This document shows, in pieces, positions 14,976 through 23,105 of a DNA stretch of 64,000 bases. Position 1 is the stretch's first letter. The number at the start of each line of letters is the position of its first letter. The notes below the pieces were generated by a model. That model searched no databases. It was not told where the DNA came from and saw nothing but the letters and a program-made list of their open reading frames with translations. The DNA comes from CAIYUC01 sp963682005. GTDB taxonomy: Bacteria; Bacteroidota; Bacteroidia; Bacteroidales; FEN-979. The stretch lies in the NCBI GenBank assembly GCA_963682005.1, contig OY820914.1, forward strand, positions 3,844,001 to 3,908,000, written 5' to 3'. The position numbers and the translations under genes are program-made.

Positions 14976-16220
14976 CTATTTTCCAATCTTATTCAACAGA
15001 TCCTTCACGGCATCCTTGTGCACGGTAAAGCTCATCATCTTCAGTTTTACGTAATCGTCGCGGAAGAAATAGTAACCGAATTCGGCAGCCTTTTCATCAT
15101 TATTCCGTGATCCTGAACCAGAGTCCTTGACAAGGTACCAGGTATGTCCGTCTTTTTCAACCCATCCGACTACATGAATACCATGGTCATCCGTGGTGGT
15201 ATTGTTTGAAAACCTCATCTGGCGTGCATTTTCATCAATGTACAGGAAAGGGATATCAAAGGTTGGAACAATAGCTGCCTGGGTTGACTTATCGAAGCCA
15301 GGTTCAGAAACATCTCCGCCGATCGCAACAGTATAATGATTCCTGATGGATTTATTGAGTGCATCCATGTAATCATCCAACGGAACGTTATAATAATCAG
15401 AATTGTGCCACCAGTTATCAGGAACCTCGTATTCCACCTGTTTCCAGTATGGTTGCTGAAGGATGGACAGAATGTCCACATAATCGTTCATTTTTAATTG
15501 CAGCACATCGGTTAAGAATTGTTTAGGAGTGAGGTTTTTCCCATTCCATGAAAATGAAGAAGGTGGTTCTCCGATATAATGTTTCATGATATCCTTGATG
15601 GTGGAAATGGCTTCGGCTTCATTCCATGCATTGGAAGCTTTTACAGATAGGAGGTATGCATTCATTTCTTCGTACAACTGGGCATGATTATGGTATTTCC
15701 GGCCCTTTTCGAGACCCTGGTATACATCTTCAGGAACAACGCCGTATTTTTCAAAGTTCCTCATCACGGCATTCGCTTCGGAACCCTCGGAAAATGTTGA
15801 ATTCCCTCTCATCCTTATAAATCGCTCTGCCTTTTCAACATATTCCCAATAAACCGTGTACATCTCGGAAAGCTTGATTTTTTGTCCCGTAAGACGGTTC
15901 ACTTCAGATTCGAAAAAGGAAGTAGCGGAAAAACACCAGCATGTTCCTGTATTTCCTTGCGAAAGCGGGGCATTTCTCCATTCCTGCTTGTAAAGATCAA
16001 CTTTGTTCGGGACTTCAATCCCGGTCATGTCAGCCTGGAATCTTTTTTCAGTCTTGGGAGCCTGTTTAACTTCTTCAAAATTCCGGTTGTCTTTCAGAAT
16101 GGAATTCTGATAAAATCCGGCTTTGTATTCCTTAAAAAGGGATTTATCCTTCTGCGGTTGTTGTCCGAACCCGGAAACTACTATGGAAACAGAGAAAATG
16201 AGCAAAAAAAGTTTTTTCAT
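14976..16220 (-). CDS. C1B-family cysteine peptidase (bleomycin hydrolase / aminopeptidase C-like), exported
   Basis: 414 residues. Unlike cytoplasmic PepC it has a signal peptide (MKKLFLLIFSVSIVVSGFG). The active-site segment SQGNTGTCWCFSAT gives oxyanion Gln88 and nucleophile Cys94; the catalytic His lies in DDHGIHVVGW. The third triad position, normally Asn in an NSWG motif, reads VKDSGSGSRN, an Asp in place of Asn. Length and insertions fit the C1B papain-fold family. It probably trims peptides in the periplasm or at the surface. ATG 16220 is preferred over 16238. The stop codon touches a heptamer array. Confidence 0.88.
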   Translation of the reverse strand: MKKLFLLIFSVSIVVSGFGQQPQKDKSLFKEYKAGFYQNSILKDNRNFEEVKQAPKTEKRFQADMTGIEVPNKVDLYKQEWRNAPLSQGNTGTCWCFSATSFFESEVNRLTGQKIKLSEMYTVYWEYVEKAERFIRMRGNSTFSEGSEANAVMRNFEKYGVVPEDVYQGLEKGRKYHNHAQLYEEMNAYLLSVKASNAWNEAEAISTIKDIMKHYIGEPPSSFSWNGKNLTPKQFLTDVLQLKMNDYVDILSILQQPYWKQVEYEVPDNWWHNSDYYNVPLDDYMDALNKSIRNHYTVAIGGDVSEPGFDKSTQAAIVPTFDIPFLYIDENARQMRFSNNTTTDDHGIHVVGWVEKDGHTWYLVKDSGSGSRNNDEKAAEFGYYFFRDDYVKLKMMSFTVHKDAVKDLLNKIGK

Positions 16221-16289
16221 GATGAATGGATTTGTCATTTGAAAAGTTTGATGTTTATTGAATTCAAATTATTCCGGACTTTCTGCTAT

Positions 16290-16297
16290 CAAATTTA
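16290..16297 (-). promoter_or_regulatory. -7 promoter element (TAAATTTG) for the C1B peptidase
   Basis: TAnnTTTG match on the minus strand about 70 bp upstream of the peptidase start. Confidence 0.4.
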
Positions 16298-16300
16298 GAA

Positions 16301-16374
16301 GCCCGAAGCCCGAAGCCTGTAGCCTGTTCCCGCTTTCGCGGGAATGACGGCAAGGGGAATGCCTGAAGCCTAAA
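16301..16374. repeat. Heptamer array (GCCCGAA/GCCTGTA) interrupted by a REP-like palindrome
   Basis: GCCCGAA x2, GCCTGTA, GCCTGTT, then the REP-like element, then GCCTGAA, GCCTAAA. The last unit contains the stop codon of pyrI (16370-16372). Confidence 0.9.
16322..16360 (+). repeat. REP-like palindromic element, copy 1
   Basis: GCCTGTTCCCGCTTTCGCGG and the following GAATGACGGCAAGGGGAAT. The stem TTCCCGC/GCGGGAA has a 4-nt loop at 16327-16344. Near-identical copies lie at 29866-29904 (inverted) and 31375-31413. Confidence 0.9.
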
Positions 16375-16837
16375 CAAAGCTAATATTATCCTTTGCCGTG
16401 ATCTTCTCGCAATAATGGCATTTCAGTTTGAGGTTGCGTTTATCGATGACCGAGAATTTGGTTGAAATGCCTTCGTGATTCGTAATGCAATTCGGGTTGA
16501 AGCATTTTACAATCTTTTCAACGTGTTCGGGAACTGAAACCTTTTTCTTTTCAACCACCTTGAAATTCCTGATGATGATCAGGGTTGCAGTCGGAGCAAC
16601 CAATGCGATCTTATTGATCTCATCCGGCTTGAAAAACTTGCTGCTGACCTTGATGATTCCTTTCTTTCCCATTTTCTTGCTCTCCAGGTTCGTCCCGAAA
16701 AGGACCATGTCCTCAAGTTCATTTAAGCTGAGGATCCTGATGACCTGGAATACGCTTTCGCAAGGGATATGGTCGATCACCGTTCCATTTTCAATGGCCG
16801 ATACTTTTAATTCTTTGCCGTTTTCGTCCTGTTTCAT
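16370..16837 (-). CDS. pyrI: Aspartate carbamoyltransferase regulatory subunit
   Basis: 155 residues, normal length. The N-terminal allosteric nucleotide-binding domain includes ENGTVIDHIPCE and GKKGIIKVS; the C-terminal zinc domain carries the four-cysteine site as CFNPNC and CHYC. It binds CTP/ATP and tunes PyrB in de novo pyrimidine synthesis. It follows pyrB on the same strand, but the 123-bp spacer between them is mostly a heptamer array, an unusual gap for this gene pair. Its stop codon lies inside another array. Confidence 0.97.
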   Translation of the reverse strand: MKQDENGKELKVSAIENGTVIDHIPCESVFQVIRILSLNELEDMVLFGTNLESKKMGKKGIIKVSSKFFKPDEINKIALVAPTATLIIIRNFKVVEKKKVSVPEHVEKIVKCFNPNCITNHEGISTKFSVIDKRNLKLKCHYCEKITAKDNISFV

Positions 16838-16882
16838 TGTGATTCATTTAATAATTTGTCAATTTTTTCAACGATTAGTTAA

Positions 16883-16966
16883 GCTGTTGGCTGTTGGCTA
16901 TTGGCATTTATTCCATCCTCTATTCTCCATCCTCTATCCTCTGACTTCCGGCCTCCGGCCTCACTT
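16883..16966. repeat. Heptamer array (GCTGTTG / CTCTATC / CTCCGGC, 12 units) between pyrB and pyrI
   Basis: Twelve contiguous 7-bp units whose word drifts from GCTGTTG through CTCCATC and CTCTATC to CTCCGGC. The last unit contains the pyrB stop codon (16961-16963). Confidence 0.92.
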
Positions 16967-17869
16967 CGCCCCCAGGATCGCCGCCAGCAGCGCCTGCCTT
17001 ACATAAACTCCATTCAGTGCCTGCTGAAAATAGTAGGCTTTCGGGTTATCATCAACGTCAACGGTGATTTCATTCACCCTGGGAAGCGGATGCATGATCC
17101 GCAGGTTTTCTTTACCGCCGTCAAGCATGTGGTTTCGCAGGATGTAAGAGTTCTTGACTCTCTCATAATCGATCGGATCTGAAAAGCGTTCCTTCTGTAT
17201 CCTTGTCATATAAAGGATGTCCACTTTCGGGATCACATCGTTCATCTCTGTGTACTGGCAATATTCAAGCTTGTTTTCTTTGATGTGTATCTTAACTGAA
17301 CTGGGGAGTTTCAGCTCAATTGGAGAAACAAGGTGGAACGTGGTTTTATAATTGCAAAGGGCCATTACCAGTGAGTGAACTGTTCGTCCATACTTCAGGT
17401 CACCGACGAAACCGACATTCAGGTTATCCAGTTTTCCCTGGGTTTTTCGTATGGAATACAGGTCGAGAAGTGTTTGTGTAGGATGCTGGTTTGCGCCATC
17501 ACCTGCATTAATGACCGGGACGGAGGCTACTTCACTTGCAAAGCGGGCACTTCCTTCCCTGGGATGCCTCATGACGATGATGTCAGAATAATTACTGACT
17601 GTTTTGATCGTATCTCTTAATGTTTCACCCTTCTGAACACTGGATGAAGAGGAGTCCGAGAAACCGATCACTTTTGCACTCAGCCGGGATGCTGCACTTT
17701 CAAAGCTCAGACGTGTACGGGTTGAAGGTTCAAAGAAAAGTGTCGCTACCACTTTCCCTTCAAGGATGGGCTGGGTAGGTTGTTTCTCAAATTCAGCTGC
17801 AAGGTCGAGGATCTGAATGTGTTCTTCCCTCGTGAAATCATTGATGGATACCAGGCTTTTATTTTTCAT
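16961..17869 (-). CDS. pyrB: Aspartate carbamoyltransferase catalytic subunit
   Basis: 302 residues. It condenses carbamoyl phosphate and aspartate to carbamoyl aspartate. Motifs: carbamoyl-phosphate loop FEPSTRTRLSFE, MRHPREG, and NAGDGANQHPTQTLLDLYSI; the C-terminal aspartate-binding region ends MHPLPRVNEI. It is first gene of a pyrB-pyrI operon. ATG 17869 is chosen over a GTG six bases upstream. A terminator for the upstream GTPase gene lies just before it, so pyrB should have its own promoter, but I found no clear -7 element. Confidence 0.97.
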   Translation of the reverse strand: MKNKSLVSINDFTREEHIQILDLAAEFEKQPTQPILEGKVVATLFFEPSTRTRLSFESAASRLSAKVIGFSDSSSSSVQKGETLRDTIKTVSNYSDIIVMRHPREGSARFASEVASVPVINAGDGANQHPTQTLLDLYSIRKTQGKLDNLNVGFVGDLKYGRTVHSLVMALCNYKTTFHLVSPIELKLPSSVKIHIKENKLEYCQYTEMNDVIPKVDILYMTRIQKERFSDPIDYERVKNSYILRNHMLDGGKENLRIMHPLPRVNEITVDVDDNPKAYYFQQALNGVYVRQALLAAILGAK

Positions 17870-17895
17870 TCGCACTTTTTTTGGAGGTTAAAGTT

Positions 17896-17927
17896 AAAAA
17901 AAAATCCCGACGAAAGTCGTCGGGATT
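17896..17927 (-). terminator. Rho-independent terminator of the cPGS-like gene
   Basis: Perfect 11-bp stem (AATCCCGACGA / TCGTCGGGATT, 3-nt loop) followed on the minus strand by a run of nine T, four bases after the stop codon at 17932. Confidence 0.9.
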
Positions 17928-17931
17928 CTCA

Positions 17932-19269
17932 TTATTTAAGGTTATGCTTTTTCAGGAAATCATCAATGATCTCATCCATATCCGGTTTCCCGATTTCCTG
18001 GAGATCATAGTAAACCCTTGTATTCGGTTTCGATATTTTTATGATCCTGTTTAGGTCGATGGGTGTGGCAATTACAACGGCATCGCACACTGTATTGTTG
18101 ATCGAGGTTTCAAGATCCTTGACCTGTTGTGCACCATATCCCATGGCGGGCATCAGGTGACCGATGTTCGGGTATATCTTGAATGTTTCAGCAAGTTTTC
18201 CGACAACAAAGGGACGGGGATCAATGATCTCTGCTGCACCGTACTTCTGGGCAGCAACAATGCCTGCACCGAGTTTCATTTCACCGTGGGTGAGTGTCGG
18301 ACCGTCTTCAACAACAAGAACTTTTTTACCCCTGATCTTGGAAGGATCATCCACCCTGATTGGTGATGCCCCGTCAATGACGATTGCCTTGGGATTAAGT
18401 TTCAGGATGTTGCTTCTGACCGTTGTTATGTTTTCCGGGTAAGCAGAATCAATTTTGTTAATGACAACGACATCTGACATCCGGATGTTTACCTCACCGG
18501 GATAATAACTCACTTCAGCGCCCGGCCTGTGCGGATCAGCAACAGTTACATAAAGATCCGGCTTGTAGAACGAAAAGTCATTATTACCACCATCCCACAA
18601 AATAACATCGCAACCATCAGGATCCTGTTCAGCAGCCCTGAGGATCGCTTCATAATCAACGCCCGCATATATCACGTTGCCACGTGCGACATGCGGCTCA
18701 TATTCTTCCATTTCCTCAATAGTACATTTGTGTTTTGCAAGATCTTCGATCGTGGCAAACCTTTGCACTTTCTGTTCAACCAGGTCGCCGTAAGGCATCG
18801 GGTGACGAACAGCAACGACCTTGAGTCCCTTGGCCATGAGGATCTCGATTATCCTGCGGGAGGTCTGGCTTTTTCCGCAACCTGTGCGGGTAGCACAAAC
18901 TGCAATAACGGGTTTGGTGCTCTTCACCATCGTTTCTTTCCATCCGTGAAGTACGAAATCTGCACCGGCTGCATTAACAATTGAACTGATGTTCATAACG
19001 CGGGCATAAGGAACGTCACTGTAAGCGAAATTGCAGATGTCCACGTTGTGCTTTTTGATCAGCTCCGGCAACTCGCTTTCTGCATAGATCGGGATCCCAT
19101 CCGGGTAGAGTTTCCCTGCAAGTTTGGCCGGATACTTCCTTCCATCAATATCAGGGATCTGGGCAGCCGTGAAAGCTACCACATTAAACAATTCGTTGTC
19201 ACGGTAAAACGTGTTGAAATTGTGAAAATCTCTACCGGCTGCGCCGATAATAATGACATTCTTTTTCAT
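17932..19269 (-). CDS. Cyclic 2,3-diphosphoglycerate synthase-like P-loop GTPase
   Basis: 445 residues. It resembles cyclic 2,3-diphosphoglycerate synthetase: Rossmann-like N-terminus (NVIIIGAAGRDFHNFN), a central P-loop (ATRTGCGKSQTSR), and nucleotide-domain segments VILWDGGNNDFSFYKPDL and VVINKID. In methanogens the enzyme makes a thermoprotectant; the bacterial homologues found across Bacteroidota and Thermotogae have not been assigned a clear role as far as I know. ATG 19269 is preferred over GTG 19275. It is divergent from argS, with a strong terminator after the gene. Confidence 0.8.
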   Translation of the reverse strand: MKKNVIIIGAAGRDFHNFNTFYRDNELFNVVAFTAAQIPDIDGRKYPAKLAGKLYPDGIPIYAESELPELIKKHNVDICNFAYSDVPYARVMNISSIVNAAGADFVLHGWKETMVKSTKPVIAVCATRTGCGKSQTSRRIIEILMAKGLKVVAVRHPMPYGDLVEQKVQRFATIEDLAKHKCTIEEMEEYEPHVARGNVIYAGVDYEAILRAAEQDPDGCDVILWDGGNNDFSFYKPDLYVTVADPHRPGAEVSYYPGEVNIRMSDVVVINKIDSAYPENITTVRSNILKLNPKAIVIDGASPIRVDDPSKIRGKKVLVVEDGPTLTHGEMKLGAGIVAAQKYGAAEIIDPRPFVVGKLAETFKIYPNIGHLMPAMGYGAQQVKDLETSINNTVCDAVVIATPIDLNRIIKISKPNTRVYYDLQEIGKPDMDEIIDDFLKKHNLK

Positions 19270-19335
19270 TGTCACCTCTCTTTCTGGGGTTAATAAATAT
19301 GTGTAGAATTAAGTATTTTTCAGGAGATTGGTTTG

Positions 19336-19343
19336 CAAACCTA
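19336..19343 (-). promoter_or_regulatory. -7 promoter element (TAGGTTTG) for the cPGS-like gene
   Basis: TAnnTTTG match on the minus strand, 66 bp upstream of the ATG. Confidence 0.4.
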
Positions 19344-19451
19344 CTTATTTTTGGCGAATTACGCAAGCAGATTGAAAATTTGTTTTTCCCTCAGAGAGCT
19401 TATATTGAAAACACCTATATATACTATAAGGACTTCAGCGAAAAAAAAATT

Positions 19452-19459
19452 TACCTTTG
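19452..19459 (+). promoter_or_regulatory. -7 promoter element (TACCTTTG) for argS
   Basis: TAnnTTTG match 17 bp before the argS ATG. Confidence 0.6.
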
Positions 19460-19476
19460 CCTCAAATTTATAACAG

Positions 19477-21315
19477 ATGATTGAGCAATTACTTCTTGAA
19501 AAGACCAGGGAGGCGGTTCGCGTGATTTACGGACAGGAAATTTCCGCCGAACTTATCGGTTTTGAGAAGACAAAGAAAGAAATCGAGGGTGATTTCACTA
19601 TAGTTGTATTCCCTTTGTTAAGAATATCAAGAAAATCACCTGAAGCCACAGCCCATGACCTGGGTGAATACCTGAAAACAAACATAGACTGGATCAGGGA
19701 ATACATAATTATCAAAGGGTTCCTGAATATCACCCTGAAAGAATCTTTCTGGCTGGAATTTCTCGGCGGAAATTGGAATGAACCGGACTACGGCCTTCAA
19801 CAGACCCGGGATGAGCAGCCTGTCATTGTTGAATATTCTTCCCCAAACACAAATAAGCCTCTTCACCTTGGCCATATCAGGAATAACCTGCTCGGGTTCT
19901 CGCTGGGAAAAATCCTGGAAGCCAATGGTTTCAGGGTAATAAAAGTAAATCTTGTCAATGACAGGGGAATCCATATATGCAAATCGATGCTTGCATATAT
20001 GAAGTGGGGAAATGGTGAAACGCCGGAATCCTCGGGAATGAAAGGAGATCACCTGGTTGGGAAGTATTATGTATTATTTGATAAGCAATATAAGGAACAA
20101 GTCAGAGCATTGAAGGAGAGCGGCCTACAAGAGGATGAAGCGGAGAAACAGGCACCATTGCTGATGGAAGCTCAGGAAATCCTGAGGAAGTGGGAGGCCA
20201 GGAACCAGGAAACATTTGATCTGTGGCGGATGATGAACGGATGGGTCTATAAAGGTTTTGATGAGACATACAATCATCTCGGGGTTCGTTTTGACCTGGT
20301 TCAGCATGAATCATCCACCTATCTTTCAGGGAAAGATCTTGTTATGAAAGGACTTGAGCAGGGATTGCTCAATCAGAAGGATGACGGCAGCATCTGGGCT
20401 GACCTTAAAGACGAAGGCCTGGATGAAAAGGTACTTCTGAGAGCAGATGGCACTTCTGTTTATATGACGCAGGATTTAGGTACTGCCCAGTTACGGTACA
20501 ATGAATTGAATCCCCTGAAAATGATCTATGTGGTCGGAAACGAGCAGATCTATCATTTTGATGTCCTGAAAATTATTCTTAAAAAACTGGGCTGCGAGTG
20601 GTCCGACAGGATTTTTCACCTTTCCTATGGTATGGTCGAACTTCCGCATGGGAAAATGAAATCACGCGAAGGAACTGTTGTTGATGCCGATGACCTGATG
20701 GAAGAAATGTACCAGACGGCAGAAAAGACCACCCGGGAACTAGGTAAGGTCAATGAATTCTCGGATGATGAGGCGACGAATCTGTTTTCAATGATCGGAC
20801 TTGGTGCCCTGAAATACTTTATCTTAAAAGTGGATCCGAAGAAGAACATGCTGTTCGATCCCGCTGAATCCATTGATTTTACAGGCAATACCGGGCCATT
20901 CATTCAGTATACATATGCAAGGATTCAATCCTTGCTCAGAAAAGCTGAATCTGCGGGATTATCGCTTCAGGCCACGGGCCCCGTGCCTCGGGTATTTGAA
21001 ACTGAGAGACCTGCAGCCCGCAGCCCGCAGCCCGCAGTTATTAGCCTAAAGCCTGTTGAAACAAGCATCCTGAAAATGCTTTATGCTTTCCCCCAAACCA
21101 TCCGGCAGGCAGGAGCTGAATACAGCCCGGCAAGGATTGCCAATTATGCTTATGAGCTTGCAAAGGAATACAACACCTTTTACCAGGAAATCCCGGTACT
21201 GAAAGAAGAGAACAGGAAAATGGCGGAAACTCGGTTACTCATTTCTGCATTCACCGGGGAGGTTATAAAAAGATCCATGTCTTTGCTGGGAATCGAGGTT
21301 CCGTCGAGGATGTAA
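19477..21315 (+). CDS. argS: Arginyl-tRNA synthetase
   Basis: 612 residues. Class I enzyme charging tRNA-Arg. The N-terminal Arg-tRNA-synt additional domain (1-100) is followed by the HIGH motif as KPLHLGHIRNN (HLGH at 130-133), the KMSKS-like HGKMKSREGTVVDADDL, the TGPFIQYTYARI helix and the DALR anticodon-binding domain (SPARIANYAYELAKEYNTFY). Slightly longer than usual: residues about 495-530, between catalytic core and DALR domain, form an insertion of which 512-527 are encoded by an in-frame heptamer array. The reading frame is open throughout, so the insertion is tolerated. Confidence 0.97.
   Translation: MIEQLLLEKTREAVRVIYGQEISAELIGFEKTKKEIEGDFTIVVFPLLRISRKSPEATAHDLGEYLKTNIDWIREYIIIKGFLNITLKESFWLEFLGGNWNEPDYGLQQTRDEQPVIVEYSSPNTNKPLHLGHIRNNLLGFSLGKILEANGFRVIKVNLVNDRGIHICKSMLAYMKWGNGETPESSGMKGDHLVGKYYVLFDKQYKEQVRALKESGLQEDEAEKQAPLLMEAQEILRKWEARNQETFDLWRMMNGWVYKGFDETYNHLGVRFDLVQHESSTYLSGKDLVMKGLEQGLLNQKDDGSIWADLKDEGLDEKVLLRADGTSVYMTQDLGTAQLRYNELNPLKMIYVVGNEQIYHFDVLKIILKKLGCEWSDRIFHLSYGMVELPHGKMKSREGTVVDADDLMEEMYQTAEKTTRELGKVNEFSDDEATNLFSMIGLGALKYFILKVDPKKNMLFDPAESIDFTGNTGPFIQYTYARIQSLLRKAESAGLSLQATGPVPRVFETERPAARSPQPAVISLKPVETSILKMLYAFPQTIRQAGAEYSPARIANYAYELAKEYNTFYQEIPVLKEENRKMAETRLLISAFTGEVIKRSMSLLGIEVPSRM
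21010..21058. repeat. Heptamer array inside argS (CCCGCAG-type, 7 units)
   Basis: CCTGCAG, CCCGCAG x3, TTATTAG, CCTAAAG, CCTGTTG in 7-bp phase within the argS coding sequence; 49 bp translating to PAARSPQPAVISLKPV. The words match those of intergenic arrays nearby (GCCTGTA, GCCCGAA). Confidence 0.9.
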
Positions 21316-21331
21316 AATTTCCACCCGCCCC

Positions 21332-21369
21332 AAAAAAAAAGCTGCCATGGAAATGACAGCCTTTTTTTT
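21332..21369. terminator. Bidirectional terminator between argS and the T9SS cargo gene
   Basis: Hairpin GCTGCCAT-GGAA-ATGACAGC flanked by A9 on the left and T8 on the right, in a convergent gap. Confidence 0.88.
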
Positions 21370-21383
21370 GAATTGGTGAATTA

Positions 21384-22985
21384 TTATTTCACTACGATCT
21401 TCTGGTTGACATAACCATTCTCAACTTTTAATTTCAGGTTGTAAACACCTGCTTTGAGGTCCGATACATTCATCCTTATATTCCTGGAGTCTGCAGCCTG
21501 GATTTTTACAGTCTGGCCCACGAGGTTGATCACCTGGATTTCGCTGATCCTGGAAGAGGATTCAATATTGAGAACATCCGATGCCGGATTCGGGTAAACA
21601 TTCACTGTTACTGTTTCGAGTTCATTCATTCCGACCCCGAATACATGGATGTACCCATTCTTTACTTTTGTGCTGGTACCGAAATCGCCTGTACAAACGA
21701 GGGTGACATTGTATGTGCCAGGAACGCTGTAGGATATGGCCGGTGGATTTTTCAGGTTTGATGTTTGGGGAACACCACCCTGGAAAGTCCAGGCATATGT
21801 GGCAATGCCGCCGGTTGAAAGATTGGTAAAGGTAGCGGTAGAACCCGGGCCGATCAGCGTATCAACAGTCGAGAAGTCAGCAACAACAGGAGCAAGAACT
21901 GATATGAACTTAAACATGCCTCCTGATGTGGCGTCAACATTAAATCCGCCGGCCCATGCTGTTGAATCGTTGAGCCAGTCGGTTGCAAGGTATTGTGTTC
22001 CGATCGTTGAAACCATGTCCTGCCATGTAGTTCCTCCATCAAATGAGAAGGTGACGCCCATCATGTTGTTAGTGGCATCTGCACCGGTAGTGACATATGT
22101 ATTTGCACTGCCTGGTACTGCAGCAACTGCATTGTTGAAGGCATTGCCGGTAAATGTCAAAGGTGACCAGGTATTTCCGTTATCTGACGTCTTGAAAATT
22201 TGAATCGTGCCAGTGGCAGTACTTTGTGCAACCAGCCCGTGGTTCTTGTCGGTAAAAGCAATGTGATTTACACCAGGATTAGTCCCTGCAGGAACGATGC
22301 CGGTAGCAATACCTTTCCAGTGAACCCCCCGGTCATTCGAGATATAGAGTTTGCCTTTATTGGTTCCGAAAGCAATCGTACTGTCCCCAACGGCACTGAT
22401 GACACCTGTCCATCCGCCTTCACCAGAAGCAACGGTGGCAGTAATGTTTGCCTGGGGCACCCTTGTCCATGTGGAACCGCCGTTGGTGGTGGTGTAGATT
22501 TCAAAATAGTTATCTTTAACGTCACCATGGCACATTCCTTCATTTGCATTCCAGAAATAAACATTGTCTGCAAACGAAGCCGATCCTTGTAAAGCTCCCG
22601 GTTGTTGTGTCCAGGTTGATCCGCCATTTGTGGTTTTATAAATACCACAGGTATTGTCCTGGGCTCCGGTGCCTTTAAATACAGCAACCCAGGCGGTATT
22701 TCCATCAATAGCTGAAATATTCCCAAGACCGTAAGCAGTCCCGGTCATAACCTGTCCGGGTGTCCATAATGTACCTCCGTTTGTTGTTTTGGTAAATTCA
22801 GTGATGTATGCCCCACCGCCGCTTCCGTCATAGGCTGTTGCCCACACTGTGTTCTGGTCTACAATGTCGATGTAATTGATGCCCCTGGAACCTGTGGCAA
22901 AACCTGTTGCCTGTTCAACCCACTGGGCGTGTGAAACCATTGCCAGCATTAATATCGCCGACAATGAGAGGAGAATTTTTTTCAT
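21384..22985 (-). CDS. YCF48/BNR-like beta-propeller protein with PKD domain and T9SS sorting domain (paralogue 1)
   Basis: 533 residues. Signal peptide (MKKILLSLSAILMLAMVSHA), then about 330 residues of BNR/YCF48-like repeats with recurring KTTNGGTxWT and TTNGGSTWTR motifs (beta-propeller), a PKD domain (about 365-450; STATFTNLSTGG, then YSVPGTYNVTLVCTG) and a C-terminal type A T9SS sorting domain (VYPNPASDVLNIESSS ending in VNQKIVVK). It is therefore predicted to cross the outer membrane by T9SS and be anchored or released at the surface. Substrate unknown. The next gene upstream is a close paralogue with the same architecture, so this is a tandem duplication. Confidence 0.9.
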   Translation of the reverse strand: MKKILLSLSAILMLAMVSHAQWVEQATGFATGSRGINYIDIVDQNTVWATAYDGSGGGAYITEFTKTTNGGTLWTPGQVMTGTAYGLGNISAIDGNTAWVAVFKGTGAQDNTCGIYKTTNGGSTWTQQPGALQGSASFADNVYFWNANEGMCHGDVKDNYFEIYTTTNGGSTWTRVPQANITATVASGEGGWTGVISAVGDSTIAFGTNKGKLYISNDRGVHWKGIATGIVPAGTNPGVNHIAFTDKNHGLVAQSTATGTIQIFKTSDNGNTWSPLTFTGNAFNNAVAAVPGSANTYVTTGADATNNMMGVTFSFDGGTTWQDMVSTIGTQYLATDWLNDSTAWAGGFNVDATSGGMFKFISVLAPVVADFSTVDTLIGPGSTATFTNLSTGGIATYAWTFQGGVPQTSNLKNPPAISYSVPGTYNVTLVCTGDFGTSTKVKNGYIHVFGVGMNELETVTVNVYPNPASDVLNIESSSRISEIQVINLVGQTVKIQAADSRNIRMNVSDLKAGVYNLKLKVENGYVNQKIVVK

Positions 22986-23015
22986 AATATACGTTTTTAT
23001 GGATTTTTATGACTG

Positions 23016-23023
23016 CAAAATTA
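23016..23023 (-). promoter_or_regulatory. -7 promoter element (TAATTTTG)
   Basis: TAnnTTTG match on the minus strand 30 bp upstream of the ATG at 22985. It lies downstream of the terminator of the neighbouring paralogue, so the two are probably separate transcripts. Confidence 0.5.
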
Positions 23024-23054
23024 CGCTAATTCTTATTATGGTATGCTTTATAAG

Positions 23055-23086
23055 AAAAAAAAAGCCGCCGTGAACGGCAGCCTTTT
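23055..23086 (-). terminator. Terminator of T9SS cargo paralogue 2
   Basis: Stem GCCG-TGAA-CGGC extended by partly paired flanks, with an A-rich tract giving a T-run on the minus strand, 20 bp after the stop codon. Confidence 0.75.
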
Positions 23087-23105
23087 CATATCACGCAGTG
23101 AGAGA

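Noticed and set aside
19269..19484. 71-residue frame in the gap before argS
   Set aside because: Runs across the argS promoter into its start, with no conserved features.
20965..20985. CACGGGCCCCGTG palindrome in argS as an operator
   Set aside because: It is within coding sequence next to the heptamer insertion; no regulatory context supports it.
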